Numbered from the stretch's first letter, positions 42,940 through 51,776 are shown. The stretch is DNA of 59,293 nucleotides from Mesorhizobium sp. 65-26 (GCA_001899205.1 MKVL01000005.1:1-59293); one strand, 5' to 3'. The notes: generated from the letters alone by a model not told the origin. Numbers and translations are program-made.

Positions 42940-44594
42940 TGGCCGACAGCAAGGCACAATCGGGCAAGCTCCTCGACATCCGCAACCTGCGCATCGAGGC
43001 GACCGTCTACCCGCCCGGCGAGGCGCCGAAGACCATCACGCTGGTCCACGACGTCTCGCTGACGCTGGAGAAGGGCAAGGTGCTCGGCCTCATCGGCGAG
43101 TCGGGCGCCGGCAAGTCGACCATCGGCCTGTCGTCCATGGCCTACGGCCGTGGCGGCGTGCGCATCACCGGCGGCGAGGTGATCCTCAACGGCCGCGACA
43201 TCCTAAAGGCCGGTGCAAGGGGCATACGGGCGCTGCGCGGGCGCGAGGTCTGCTACGTCGCCCAGTCGGCGGCAGCTGCCTTCAATCCGGCCCACAAACT
43301 CATCGACCAGGTGGTCGAAGCCGCCATGCTGCATGGCACGGCGACGCGGGCCGAGGCCGAAAAGCGGGCCATCGCCCTGTTCAAGAAACTCAGCCTGCCG
43401 AATCCCGAGACGATCGGCGAACGCTACCCGCACCAGGTCTCCGGCGGCCAGCTGCAGCGCGTCATGACGGCGATGGCGCTGTGCTCGGAGCCCGATCTCA
43501 TCGTCTTCGACGAGCCCACCACGGCGCTCGACGTGACGACGCAGATCGACGTGCTGGCGGCCATCAAGGACGCCATCCGGGACACGCATGTCGCCGCACT
43601 CTACATCACCCACGACCTCGCCGTCGTGGCGCAGGTGTCGGACGAGATCATGGTGCTGCGCCATGGCCGGCTTGTGGAATGGGGTGGCACGCGCCAGATC
43701 ATCAAGGAGCCCCGACAGGAATACACCAACGCGCTGGTCTCGGTGCATGAGATCGAGCATCACGAACAGCAGCCCGGCACGGCGCCGATGCTGTCGGTGA
43801 AGAACGTGACGGCTGCCTATGGCGGCGGCCACGTGAAGGTGCTGAAGAACGTCTCGGTGGACATCTATCCCGGCCAGACGCTGGCCGTCGTCGGCGAGAG
43901 CGGTTCCGGCAAATCGACGCTGGCGCGCGCCATCACCGGCCTTTTGCCGCCGGAGCAGGGCAGCGTCGTCTTCGACGGCCGCACGCTGGGCAATCGGCTG
44001 GCCGACCGGCCGAAGGAAGACCTGCGTCAATTGCAGATGATCTACCAGATGGCCGACGTTGCGATGAACCCGCGCCAGACGGTCGGCACGATCATCGGCC
44101 GGCCGCTGGAATTCTACTTCGGCATGAAGGGCCGCGAGCGCGACAAGCGCGTCGCCGAACTGCTGGACGAGATCGAGATGGGCAAGGGCTTCATCGATCG
44201 TTACCCGGCAGAGCTCTCCGGAGGACAGAAGCAGCGCGTCTGCATCGCGCGCTCGCTGGCGGCCAAGCCGAAGCTCATCATCTGCGACGAGGTGACGTCG
44301 GCGCTCGACCCGCTCGTCGCCCACGGTATCCTCAAGCTGCTGCTCAACCTGCAGCAGGTCGAGAAGGTCGCATACTTGTTCATCACCCACGACCTGGCGA
44401 CGGTGAAGTCGATCGCCGATTCGATCGCGGTGATGTATCGCGGCGAGGTGGTGCGCTACGGTTCCAAGAGCAAGGTGCTGACGCCGCCCTTCGACGCCTA
44501 TACCGAGCTTCTCCTGTCCTCCGTTCCGGAGATGGAGATCGGCTGGCTGGAAAAGGCCATCAAGGGTCGGCGCATGGCGAGTGCCGGAAATTAG
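42939..44594 (+). CDS. ABC transporter ATP-binding protein, fused DppD-DppF type
   Basis: A 551-residue protein with two ATPase domains. Domain 1: Walker A GESGAGKST, signature VSGGQLQRV, Walker B IVFDEPTTALD. Domain 2, from about residue 290: Walker A GESGSGKST, signature LSGGQKQRV, Walker B LIICDEVTSALD. Both keep the H-loop (ITHDLA). It energises the two permeases as a single chain instead of a DppD/DppF pair. A hairpin and then the second binding-protein gene follow. Confidence 0.92.
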   Translation: MADSKAQSGKLLDIRNLRIEATVYPPGEAPKTITLVHDVSLTLEKGKVLGLIGESGAGKSTIGLSSMAYGRGGVRITGGEVILNGRDILKAGARGIRALRGREVCYVAQSAAAAFNPAHKLIDQVVEAAMLHGTATRAEAEKRAIALFKKLSLPNPETIGERYPHQVSGGQLQRVMTAMALCSEPDLIVFDEPTTALDVTTQIDVLAAIKDAIRDTHVAALYITHDLAVVAQVSDEIMVLRHGRLVEWGGTRQIIKEPRQEYTNALVSVHEIEHHEQQPGTAPMLSVKNVTAAYGGGHVKVLKNVSVDIYPGQTLAVVGESGSGKSTLARAITGLLPPEQGSVVFDGRTLGNRLADRPKEDLRQLQMIYQMADVAMNPRQTVGTIIGRPLEFYFGMKGRERDKRVAELLDEIEMGKGFIDRYPAELSGGQKQRVCIARSLAAKPKLIICDEVTSALDPLVAHGILKLLLNLQQVEKVAYLFITHDLATVKSIADSIAVMYRGEVVRYGSKSKVLTPPFDAYTELLLSSVPEMEIGWLEKAIKGRRMASAGN

Positions 44595-44651
44595 CCCTTC
44601 GGAGGAAAAAGCCGCACCCGTCATGCGGCTGCAACGCGAACCGGAAAAGAT

Positions 44652-44687
44652 CGGCGCGAGCGGGAAGCACCCGCGCCGAGTGTTTTT
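44652..44687 (+). terminator. Terminator-like hairpin before the second binding-protein gene
   Basis: Left arm CGGCGC plus GGG (44652-44664, with a four-base bulge), loop AAGCA, right arm CCCGCGCCG (44670-44678), then AGTG and five T. A smaller stem AGCCGCA/TGCGGCT lies at 44610-44630. Most transcripts of the permease/ATPase genes may stop here. Confidence 0.6.
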
Positions 44688-44704
44688 GAAAAAGGGGGTA
44701 GAAC

Positions 44705-46291
44705 ATGCAGAATGAACTCGACCATCTCGTCGGCCTCGCCGGCAAGGGCAGGATATCGCGTCGCGACTTCCTCGGCCGGGCGGCGGCGCTGGGCGCGTCC
44801 GCCGCGCTGGCGACGACGCTGGCCGGCAAGGCCTTCGCCGCGACTCCGGTCAAGGGCGGCCTCCTCAGGGCGGGCCTGCAGGGCGGTGAATCGACCAACA
44901 GCCTCGATCCGGCGCTGAATCTCAGCCAGGTCACCTACAGCTTCTGCAAGCAGTGGGGCGAGTTCCTCGTGCGCCTGACGCCCGACAACAAGCTGGTGAA
45001 CCTGATCGCCGAGGAGATCGGCGCCTCGAAGGACGCCAAGACCTGGACGATCAAGGTCCGCGACGGCATCGAGTTCCACAACGGCAAGACCGTCGGCGCG
45101 GAAGACGTCGCCGCCACGATCGAGCGTCATGCCGACGAGAAGTCGAAGTCGGGCGCGCTCGGCATCCTGAAGAACATCAAGGGCGTCAAGGCCAGCGGCA
45201 AGGAAGTCATCGTCTCGCTGGGCGATGCCGATGCCGACTTCCCGTACCTGATGGCCGACTACCATCTCGTCATCCAGCCGAACGGCGGCAAGGACAACCC
45301 GAATGCCGGCATCAGCGCCGGCCCCTACAAGGTCACCGTCAACCAGCCGGGCGTGAAGCATGGCGGCGAGCGCTTCGCCAACTACTGGCGGGGCGACAAG
45401 GCCGGCCACGCCGACCAGATCGAGATCGTCGTCATCAACGACGCAACGGCGCGTCTTGCCGCCCTGCAGGGCGGCCAGGTGCACATGATCAACCGTGTCG
45501 AGCCGAAGGTGGTCGATCTGGTCAAGCGCATACCGGGCGTTTCCATCGAGAACGCCTCGGGCAAGGGCTACTACCCCTTCAACATGTTCTGCGACACCGC
45601 GCCCTTCGACAGTGCCGACCTGCGCATGGCGCTGAAGCTCGCCATGGACCGTGACGAGATGCTGGAGAAGATCCTGCGCGGCTACGGCTCGGTCGGCAAC
45701 GACTTCCCGATCAACGAAGCCTATCCGCTGTTCACCGCGCTCGAGCAGCGCAAGTTCGATCCGGAGAAGGCGGCGGCCCTCTACAAGAAATCCGGCCACA
45801 GCGGCTCGATCCTGCTGCGCACCTCCGACGTCGCCTTCCCCGGCGCGGTCGATGCCGCCCAGCTCTATCAGCAGAGCGCGGCCAAGGCCGGCATCAAGAT
45901 CGAGATCAAGCGCGAGCCCGGCGACGGCTACTGGTCGGAAGTCTGGAACAAGCAGCCCTTCTCGCTCTCCTACTGGGGCGGCCGCGCCACGCAGGACCAG
46001 ATGTACGCCACCGGCTACGTCTCGACCGCCGACTGGAACGACACGCGGTTCAAGAACCCGGCGTTCGACAAGATGCTCTACGCCGCGCGCGGCGAGCTCG
46101 ACCAGGACAAGCGCAAGGCGATCTACCACGACATGGCAACGCTGATGCGCGACGAAGGCGGGCTGATCGTGCCGTTCTTCAACCAGTTCATCGACGCGGC
46201 CGCGTCCAACAAGATCGACGGTTTCGTCAAGAGCCCGATCGGCGAGATGATGGACGGTTACGCGCTTGCCGAATGCTGGCTGAAGGCCTGA
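44705..46291 (+). CDS. ABC transporter substrate-binding protein, family 5, copy 2
   Basis: A 528-residue paralogue of the protein at 39413. It has the same twin-arginine leader (ISRRDFLGRAAALG) and long identical runs, such as GPYKVTVNQPGVKHGGER and NKQPFSLSYWGGR. Differences cluster in the first third (for example TYSFCKQWGEFLVRLTPDNK against PFAFGKCWGETLVELAPGGG) and at the C-terminus, places that can line the ligand pocket. The two proteins probably serve the same permease with different ligand ranges. ATG 44705 has GGGGGTAG upstream. Confidence 0.9.
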   Translation: MQNELDHLVGLAGKGRISRRDFLGRAAALGASAALATTLAGKAFAATPVKGGLLRAGLQGGESTNSLDPALNLSQVTYSFCKQWGEFLVRLTPDNKLVNLIAEEIGASKDAKTWTIKVRDGIEFHNGKTVGAEDVAATIERHADEKSKSGALGILKNIKGVKASGKEVIVSLGDADADFPYLMADYHLVIQPNGGKDNPNAGISAGPYKVTVNQPGVKHGGERFANYWRGDKAGHADQIEIVVINDATARLAALQGGQVHMINRVEPKVVDLVKRIPGVSIENASGKGYYPFNMFCDTAPFDSADLRMALKLAMDRDEMLEKILRGYGSVGNDFPINEAYPLFTALEQRKFDPEKAAALYKKSGHSGSILLRTSDVAFPGAVDAAQLYQQSAAKAGIKIEIKREPGDGYWSEVWNKQPFSLSYWGGRATQDQMYATGYVSTADWNDTRFKNPAFDKMLYAARGELDQDKRKAIYHDMATLMRDEGGLIVPFFNQFIDAAASNKIDGFVKSPIGEMMDGYALAECWLKA

Positions 46292-46324
46292 TGCCGGCTT
46301 ACTGCTGAAAGCGCCGCGTGCCCT

Positions 46325-46371
46325 AGAGCCGGATGACTTCAGGTTGATTCAACCAGAAGTCATCCGGTTCT
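46325..46371. repeat. Long hairpin repeat after the second binding-protein gene
   Basis: AGAGCCGGATGACTTC (46325-46340) pairs with GAAGTCATCCGGTTCT (46356-46371) at 15 of 16 positions, and inside it GGTTG pairs with CAACC. Related 'agagcatgatg..' repeats are frequent in Rhizobiales. It can act as the end of the ABC operon transcripts. Confidence 0.7.
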
Positions 46372-46451
46372 GAGTCAGAGAGATGTCTTTTTCGGCATCA
46401 TGCTCTAAAGCGCGGCGCACCCGTTTCACCGACAACCGCATGGAATGGCCT

Positions 46452-47291
46452 ATGGCGCTGAAGAACAAACTCCTGCTGATCATCCTCGACGGCGTGCCGT
46501 ACCGGAACTGGCGCCGGCTGATGGGCAATCTGGAGGGCTGGGTTCAGTCCGGCGAGGCCGGGGTCTGGAAAATGCGATCGGTGCTACCGTCCACCTCCGC
46601 CTGCTGCTATGCCTCGATCCATACGGGCGTGCCGCCGCAGATGCACGGGATACTGTCCAACGAGAACCGCTTCCGCGTCGAGCAGCCGGACATTTTCTCG
46701 GAGGTCAGCAAGGCCGGCGGCAAGACGGGTGCCGTCACCCATTCCTACTGGTCGGAATTCTTCCGCGCCTACCCGTTCGATCTGGTCGAGGACATGGAGT
46801 ATGACGAGCCGGCCGGGCCGATCACCCATGGCCGCTTCCACACCATGACCGGCTACAATCTCAAGAACCAGATGACGCCGAGCGACGTCGACCTGTTCGC
46901 GACGCTGACGATGCTGACGAAGCGCCACGCCATCGACTATGGCATCCTGCACACCTGCACGCTGGATTCGATGGGACATCGCTTCGGGCACGACTGCCAC
47001 GAGATGGACCATGCCTGCTACGCGATGGACGGTATGCTGGCGGCCTTCCTGCCGCGGTGGCGGGATGCCGGCTACGAGGTCATCGTCACCGCCGACCACG
47101 GCCAGACAGATCGCGGCCATCATGGCGGCCATGACGACGAGATGCAGGACTTCGCCCTCTATTATTTCGGCGCCGCGAAAGGCCCCGAGGCCGATACGCT
47201 GCTCGACCAGCTGCAGCTCGCGCCGACGGTGTTGAGCCGGCTCGGGGTCGAGATACCCTCGACGATGAAGGCGAAGGTGTTTCTGAGGTAA
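46452..47291 (+). CDS. Alkaline phosphatase superfamily enzyme (nucleotide pyrophosphatase/phosphodiesterase-like)
   Basis: A 279-residue protein of the alkaline phosphatase superfamily. Metal ligands are D13 in LIILDGVP, the D and H in LDSMGHRFGHD, and DH plus H in TADHGQTDRGHHGGHDD; the nucleophile is the Thr/Ser of LPSTSACCYASIHTG. No signal peptide is seen. The family hydrolyses phosphate mono- or diesters. It lies 160 bases after the ABC operon on the same strand, and may act on an imported compound. ATG 46452 is used; ATG 46440 would add four residues. Confidence 0.8.
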   Translation: MALKNKLLLIILDGVPYRNWRRLMGNLEGWVQSGEAGVWKMRSVLPSTSACCYASIHTGVPPQMHGILSNENRFRVEQPDIFSEVSKAGGKTGAVTHSYWSEFFRAYPFDLVEDMEYDEPAGPITHGRFHTMTGYNLKNQMTPSDVDLFATLTMLTKRHAIDYGILHTCTLDSMGHRFGHDCHEMDHACYAMDGMLAAFLPRWRDAGYEVIVTADHGQTDRGHHGGHDDEMQDFALYYFGAAKGPEADTLLDQLQLAPTVLSRLGVEIPSTMKAKVFLR

Positions 47292-47302
47292 GCGCGGCAG
47301 CG

Positions 47303-47366
47303 CTGCCCCTCATCCGCCTGCCGGCCTCTTCTCCACGTATAGCGACGGGAGAAGGGGCACTCTGGC
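47303..47366. repeat. Degenerate palindromic repeat (same family as 1600-1790)
   Basis: CTGCCCCTCATCCGCCTGCC, CTTCTCC and GGGAGAAGGGG occur in the same order as in the right copy at 1735-1786, with mismatches in the stem. It follows the phosphatase-family gene and precedes the sigma factor gene. Confidence 0.6.
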
Positions 47367-47411
47367 AACGCTGACTTTCTTCGGTTAGCCTCCAAAATTC
47401 CTTGGCGGAGG

Positions 47412-48038
47412 ATGAACCTTTTTGGACCGATCGGCGACAAAGCGGACGAGAGCCAGGCGGCTCAACCGGCCATGAGCGCAGCGATCGACACCGATCGCGC
47501 GCTGGTGGAACGGGTCGCGAAGGGCGACCGGGCCGCCGTGCGGCTCCTGTTCATGCGTCACCACGCGCGGGTCTACCGCTTCGTGGCGCGCCAGACGGGA
47601 TCGGAAATGATGGCCGACGACATCGCAAACGAGGTTTTCCTCGAATTGTGGAAGCAGGCGCCGAACTTCGAGGGCCGCTCGGAGGTGTCGACCTGGCTGC
47701 TCGGCATCGCCCGATTCAAGGCGCTGTCGATGCTGCGCAGGAAGAAGGAGGACTGGATCGACGACGAGGCCGCCGCCGCGGTGCCTGACAGCGCCGATAC
47801 GCCTGAAGTCGCCACCATGAAGGAAGACAAGGGCGCCGCGCTCCGGCGCTGTGTCGACGCCCTGCCGGAAGAGCATCGCGTCGTCATCGACCTCGCCTAT
47901 TACCACGGACAATCGGTGACCGAGATCGGCGAGGTGCTCGGCATCCCGGTGGCGACCGTCAAGACCAGGATGTTCTACGCCCGCAAGAAACTTGGCGAGG
48001 CCCTCAAGGCCGCCGGTTACGACAGGGGATGGCCATGA
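47412..48038 (+). CDS. ECF-family RNA polymerase sigma factor
   Basis: A 208-residue group IV sigma factor. Region 2 is RALVERVAKGDRAAVRLLFMRHH ... ADDIANEVFLELWKQ (about residues 29-85), and region 4 is LPEEHRVVIDLAYYHG ... TEIGEVLGIPVATVKTRMFYARKKL (about 150-200). It directs RNA polymerase to the promoter of its own regulon. The stop overlaps the anti-sigma start (ATGA). ATG 47412 is used; GGCGGAGG touches it with no spacer, and ATG 47472 is an alternative. No clear ECF -35/-10 pair was found upstream. Confidence 0.88.
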   Translation: MNLFGPIGDKADESQAAQPAMSAAIDTDRALVERVAKGDRAAVRLLFMRHHARVYRFVARQTGSEMMADDIANEVFLELWKQAPNFEGRSEVSTWLLGIARFKALSMLRRKKEDWIDDEAAAAVPDSADTPEVATMKEDKGAALRRCVDALPEEHRVVIDLAYYHGQSVTEIGEVLGIPVATVKTRMFYARKKLGEALKAAGYDRGWP

Positions 48039-48703
48039 GCGCCGCTGAGAAGATGTCGCGCCGCGACGAGATGGAGGCGCTGCTGCCGTTCTATCTCAAC
48101 GGTACGCTGGAAGGCGCCGAACTCGAGGCCGTCGAGGAGTGGCTGAGCAACGATCCGGCGGCCATGGCGGCATTGGGCGAGGCCGAGGCTGAATTCTCGG
48201 GCGCGACCGCCGCCAATGAGGCGATCCGGCCGCCAGCCGACGCGCTGAGCCGCTTCACCCGGGCGCTCGACGCCGAGGCCAGGCCGGCGCGCACGCCGGC
48301 CGCGAGCTCGTGGCTGCGGCAGGCCTTCGATCGCTTCATGGCGATACCCGCGCCCGTCGCATGGGCGGCGGCGGCGGCTTTGCTCGCCCTCGTGATCGTG
48401 CAGTCCCAACTCCAGCCCGGCGGCAAGGGCAAGGATTTCGAGGTCGCCGGCCAGGAGGACGATCTGGCGAAAATGCCGTTCGCCCTGGTCAAGTTCAAAG
48501 CGGACGCGAAAATGGCCGACATCGTCGCCTTCCTCGACGGCAACGGGTTGAAGATCGCCGGCGGACCGACCGCCAGCGGCGTGTTCCGCATCGCCATCCC
48601 GGCGGGCACGACGGCCGATTACAAGAAACTGCTCGGCCTTATTGCCGCCCAGTCTTTCGCCGATACAGTGCTGGAGGGAAGGAAGCCCGTAGATGGCGGC
48701 TAA
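48035..48703 (+). CDS. Anti-sigma factor, single membrane helix
   Basis: A 222-residue membrane protein. The cytoplasmic N-terminus (EALLPFYLNGTLEGAELEAVEEWLSNDP) has the helical anti-sigma form, without the HxxxCxxC zinc motif of ZAS proteins. One membrane helix lies at about residues 107-123 (PVAWAAAAALLALVIVQ). The periplasmic part, about 95 residues, ends with a small alpha/beta fold. It should hold the ECF sigma factor at the membrane. ATG 48035 has AGGGG six bases upstream and overlaps the sigma stop; it overlaps the protease gene by 11 bases. Confidence 0.82.
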   Translation: MSAAEKMSRRDEMEALLPFYLNGTLEGAELEAVEEWLSNDPAAMAALGEAEAEFSGATAANEAIRPPADALSRFTRALDAEARPARTPAASSWLRQAFDRFMAIPAPVAWAAAAALLALVIVQSQLQPGGKGKDFEVAGQEDDLAKMPFALVKFKADAKMADIVAFLDGNGLKIAGGPTASGVFRIAIPAGTTADYKKLLGLIAAQSFADTVLEGRKPVDGG

Positions 48704-50177
48704 GGCGGTCATGCGACGCGTGGTAATCCTGGCGGCTGCGACACTGGCCGCAGCGTCCGCCTTTGCGCAGACCAACGATCCGAACCTGACCCAGACGCAG
48801 ATCGACTGCCTCAACCGCACCGCTGCCGCGGGCACCGACTGCGGGAAGGACGGCGGCGCCAATGGCGGCGACCAGAGCGGGGGCGGACAGAGTGGCGGTG
48901 GCAAGCCCGGCGCCGCACCGGGTGGCGTTTTCCTGCCGGCGCTGATCGTCGATCTGTTCCCTAACCCGCCAGCCGCTCCGGCTCCGGCGCCAGCTCCACC
49001 GAGCGCGCCGCCACCACCTCCCGCCGGCCCGACGACGCCGCCGGCGACACCGGCGGCGGGACCGGGCGGTGGGCCGCCCTCCTCGCTCGGCGGGCTGGTC
49101 GCGGCGGAGCCGCCGCGTGCCGTCAGCGGCGACTTCGTGCCGGACGAGGTGCTGGCGACGGTCGACGGCGACGCCGGCGTGGTGCAGCAGATCGCCACCT
49201 CCTTCGGCCTCCAGGTGCGCTCGCAGCGCCAGTCGCGCCTGCTCGGCACGACGCTGGTTCGCTTCGGCATTCCCGACGGCCGACCGGTGGGCGTCGTGCT
49301 GGCGCAGCTTGCCGCCGACGGCCGGACCCGGCGACGCGAGCCCAACCATGTCTACACGCTGCAGCAGGCGGCCGGCGTGGTGAACTATGCCTTCGATCGC
49401 ATAGCGCTCGACCCGCAACAGGCGAGCGGCGAGAATGTGCGCGTTGCCGTCATCGACACCGCCATCGACGACACCAATCCGGCGCTTGCCGGCGTCATTG
49501 CCGGGCAGTTCGACGCCATGCCAGGCGTGCCTGTCGAGAAACGCGATCATGGCACGTCAGTCGACGGTCTGATCGCCGGGGTCGGCGCGCTGGAAGGCAT
49601 GGCGCCTGGGGCCCGGATCTACCACGCCCGCGCCTTCGAGGGCGGCAAATCGACGATGGACGTCATCCTTTCGGCGCTCGACTGGGCGGCGGACCAGAAC
49701 GTCAGCATCATCAACATGAGCTTCGTCGGCCCGAGGAACGAGTTGCTCGGAACCGCCTGCCGCAATGCCAGGGCGCTCGGCATGGTTCTGGTGGCGGCGG
49801 CCGGCAACAACGGGCCGAAGGCGCCCTATGGCTACCCTGCGGCGTTCGACGGCGTGCTGGCGGTGACCGCCACCGACGCCAAGGACCAGTTGATGCCGCA
49901 GGCCAACCGCGGCCCCTACGTCTTCATCTCGGCGCCCGGGGTCGAGATGGTCGCGCCGAGTGGGGCCGGCACCGACGTGGTTACCGGCACCTCGTTCGCC
50001 GCGGCGATCGTCAGCGGCGCCATCGCCAACATGCTGCATGTCGCGCCAGAGCGCTCCGCCGACAGCATCGAGAAGGCGCTGGCCGCGACCGCCAAGGATC
50101 TGGGCGGCCATGGCCGCGATAGTGATTTCGGCTATGGCTTGCTCAACGCCAAGGCGGCGGAGGCGGCAAAGGACTAG
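48693..50177 (+). CDS. Secreted subtilisin-like (S8) serine protease
   Basis: A 494-residue exported protease. A signal peptide ends near residue 26 (ASAFAQ). Residues 52-145 are a Gly-rich then Pro-rich linker. A pro-domain-like part (FVPDEVLATVDG) follows, then the catalytic domain with D255 (AVIDTAID), H286 (RDHGTSVDG) and S434 (GTSFAAAIVSG); the oxyanion Asn is in AAAGNNGP. The triad is complete, so it should be active in the periplasm or outside the cell. It overlaps the anti-sigma gene by 11 bases. ATG 48711 is an alternative start with a better-spaced ribosome site. Confidence 0.88.
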   Translation: MAAKAVMRRVVILAAATLAAASAFAQTNDPNLTQTQIDCLNRTAAAGTDCGKDGGANGGDQSGGGQSGGGKPGAAPGGVFLPALIVDLFPNPPAAPAPAPAPPSAPPPPPAGPTTPPATPAAGPGGGPPSSLGGLVAAEPPRAVSGDFVPDEVLATVDGDAGVVQQIATSFGLQVRSQRQSRLLGTTLVRFGIPDGRPVGVVLAQLAADGRTRRREPNHVYTLQQAAGVVNYAFDRIALDPQQASGENVRVAVIDTAIDDTNPALAGVIAGQFDAMPGVPVEKRDHGTSVDGLIAGVGALEGMAPGARIYHARAFEGGKSTMDVILSALDWAADQNVSIINMSFVGPRNELLGTACRNARALGMVLVAAAGNNGPKAPYGYPAAFDGVLAVTATDAKDQLMPQANRGPYVFISAPGVEMVAPSGAGTDVVTGTSFAAAIVSGAIANMLHVAPERSADSIEKALAATAKDLGGHGRDSDFGYGLLNAKAAEAAKD

Positions 50178-50182
50178 ACGTC

Positions 50183-50270
50183 CTGTCTTGAAGCAGACAG
50201 TTCCGGCCGCCACCGAACCGGGCGTATTTTCCCGGCGCCCGCGCAACGCGCCTCGTCCCAAAGACGAGGC
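50183..50270. terminator. Two hairpins between convergent protease and lipoprotein genes
   Basis: CTGTCT (50183-50188) pairs with AGACAG (50195-50200). GCCTCGTC (50250-50257) pairs with GACGAGGC (50263-50270), loop CCAAA. They lie between two gene ends and probably act as terminators for both strands, although no T run is present. Confidence 0.55.
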
Positions 50271-50278
50271 CGAAGCGT

Positions 50279-50638
50279 CTACGGGTATTTTGTCCTGGCG
50301 GCGGCCTGGGCGTTTGGATCTATTTCCAGATCCTTCGGCAGCGGCAGGCTCGAGCACTGCAGGTGCACCTCGCGGGAATACAACTTCCGTTGCTTTTGCT
50401 CATGCTCCTTGATCGCGGCAGCCAGCCCTAACGAATAAGGGCCGAGCAGGACGCCGAAGCCCCAACCCGGATGCTCCTTTTCGCGGGCCTCGTAGGCCGA
50501 CGCATTGGTGCGGGCCTGCTGGCAAGCCGGCGACGCCCATTTCGGATCTTGCTGCGAAAGTGATGCTTCATAGTTGACCGGAGAGGTCGCGCATCCCGAT
50601 AGTGCCGCGGCCAGCGCGACCAGTAAGGCAATTCTCAT
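50279..50638 (-). CDS. Small lipoprotein of unknown function
   Basis: A 119-residue protein with a lipoprotein signal peptide: MRIALLVALAAALSGCATS, cleavage before C16. The mature part has two further cysteines and a mildly hydrophobic middle (GWGFGVLLGPYSLGLAAAI, about residues 58-76), then a charged helix. I do not recognise a domain. It is convergent with the protease. Its ATG 50638 lies 83 bases after the aglR stop on the same strand. Confidence 0.7.
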   Translation of the reverse strand: MRIALLVALAAALSGCATSPVNYEASLSQQDPKWASPACQQARTNASAYEAREKEHPGWGFGVLLGPYSLGLAAAIKEHEQKQRKLYSREVHLQCSSLPLPKDLEIDPNAQAAARTKYP

Positions 50639-50721
50639 TCGAAAGCCCCAATGACAACAGCATGAGAGTACACGGAACTCCTTTCCCCGCAAGGAGGCGC
50701 TCCCGACAAAGGCGGATCGAT

Positions 50722-51744
50722 TCAGCCCGGCGCGCCGGCGACGGACCCCCTGACCACCAGATCGACCGGCCAGACCTCGCCGCGCACGCCCTCCTCCAAC
50801 CCGGAGATGCGCGCGGCAAGCCGCTCGGCGACACGCGCCCCGGCAAGCCGGATCGACGAGCGCGTCGTTGCCAGCGGCACGGAGAAGTTCTCCGGCTTGA
50901 GCCACGGGAAGACGTCGTCATGGGCAATCAGGGATACGTCGCCCGGAATCGACAGGCCAAGATCGCGGACGGCGCGCACCACGCCCAGCGCCATGATAAG
51001 CGAGGAACAGACAATCGCCGTCGGCGCTATGTCACGCTCCAGCAGCAGCCGGGCCGCGCGGTAGCCGTTCTCCTCGGTCATTGCCGAGGACGAGACGTGG
51101 CCATCGCCCAGGAGCAGGCCGCTGGCCGCGAGAGCGCGTCGCACGCCCCGTTCTCGGTGGATGGCGAAGGTTTCGCGGCTGTCGCCGTTGATCAGCGCCA
51201 GCCGGCGATGACCGAGTTGCACGAGCAGCCTCGCCGCCTCGTGGAATGCGCCCTCATTGTCGATGTCGGTGTAGGGATAGTCGAAATCGAAGCCCTCGCT
51301 GCGGCCATGCACGATGAAAGGGATGCCGAGCGTGTTCAGGAGCGCGACGCGGCGATCGGCCGGACGAGGGGAGGAAATGTAGACGGCGTCGACCTGCCGG
51401 TTGGCGACGATGCGCCGGTAGGTCGTCTCCTGGTCGTCGGCATCGGCGGGCGAGAGCACAAGATCGAGCTCGTGCGAACGGGCATAGTCGCCCAGCCCGG
51501 ACAGGAACTCGACGAAATGCGGATCGATGTCGACCGACGCTCCGGTCGGCAGCACATAGCCGATCATGCCGGTCTTGCCCGTCGCCAGGCGGCGCGCGCT
51601 CGGGTTGGGCCTGTAGCCATGGCGCTTGGCGGCATCCATGACGCGGCGGCGCGTTTCCTCGTTGACCTCGGGGTAGCCGTTCAACGCGCGACTGACCGTG
51701 GTCTGCGAAAGCGCCAGCATGTGCGATAGCTGCTTGAGATTCAC
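50722..51744 (-). CDS. aglR: AglR, LacI-family repressor of the alpha-glucoside operon
   Basis: A 340-residue LacI-type regulator. The DNA-binding head is LKQLSHMLALSQTTVSRALNGYPEVNEETRRRV and the sensor domain follows (MIGYVLPTG ... DIDNEGAFHEAARLL). The start is GTG 51744 with GGAGG six bases upstream. It is divergent from aglE, and two AAAGCGCTTT-core palindromes occur in the gap, one close to each gene, so it should repress both itself and the agl operon until an alpha-glucoside binds. Confidence 0.88.
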   Translation of the reverse strand: MNLKQLSHMLALSQTTVSRALNGYPEVNEETRRRVMDAAKRHGYRPNPSARRLATGKTGMIGYVLPTGASVDIDPHFVEFLSGLGDYARSHELDLVLSPADADDQETTYRRIVANRQVDAVYISSPRPADRRVALLNTLGIPFIVHGRSEGFDFDYPYTDIDNEGAFHEAARLLVQLGHRRLALINGDSRETFAIHRERGVRRALAASGLLLGDGHVSSSAMTEENGYRAARLLLERDIAPTAIVCSSLIMALGVVRAVRDLGLSIPGDVSLIAHDDVFPWLKPENFSVPLATTRSSIRLAGARVAERLAARISGLEEGVRGEVWPVDLVVRGSVAGAPG

Positions 51745-51763
51745 GGCAGGCCTCCAAAACCTC

Positions 51764-51776
51764 CAAAGCGCTTTTG
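51764..51776. promoter_or_regulatory. AglR operator, aglR side (CAAAGCGCTTTTG)
   Basis: A nearly perfect dyad with AAAGCGCTTT core 20 bases upstream of the aglR start codon. It fits autorepression. The arms are less symmetric than those of the aglE-side site. Confidence 0.7.

Noticed and set aside
47355-47411. ECF-type promoter upstream of the sigma factor gene (GGCAAC ... GGTTAG)
   Set aside because: Spacing is too short and the elements deviate from the GGAAC/CGTT pattern; not supported.
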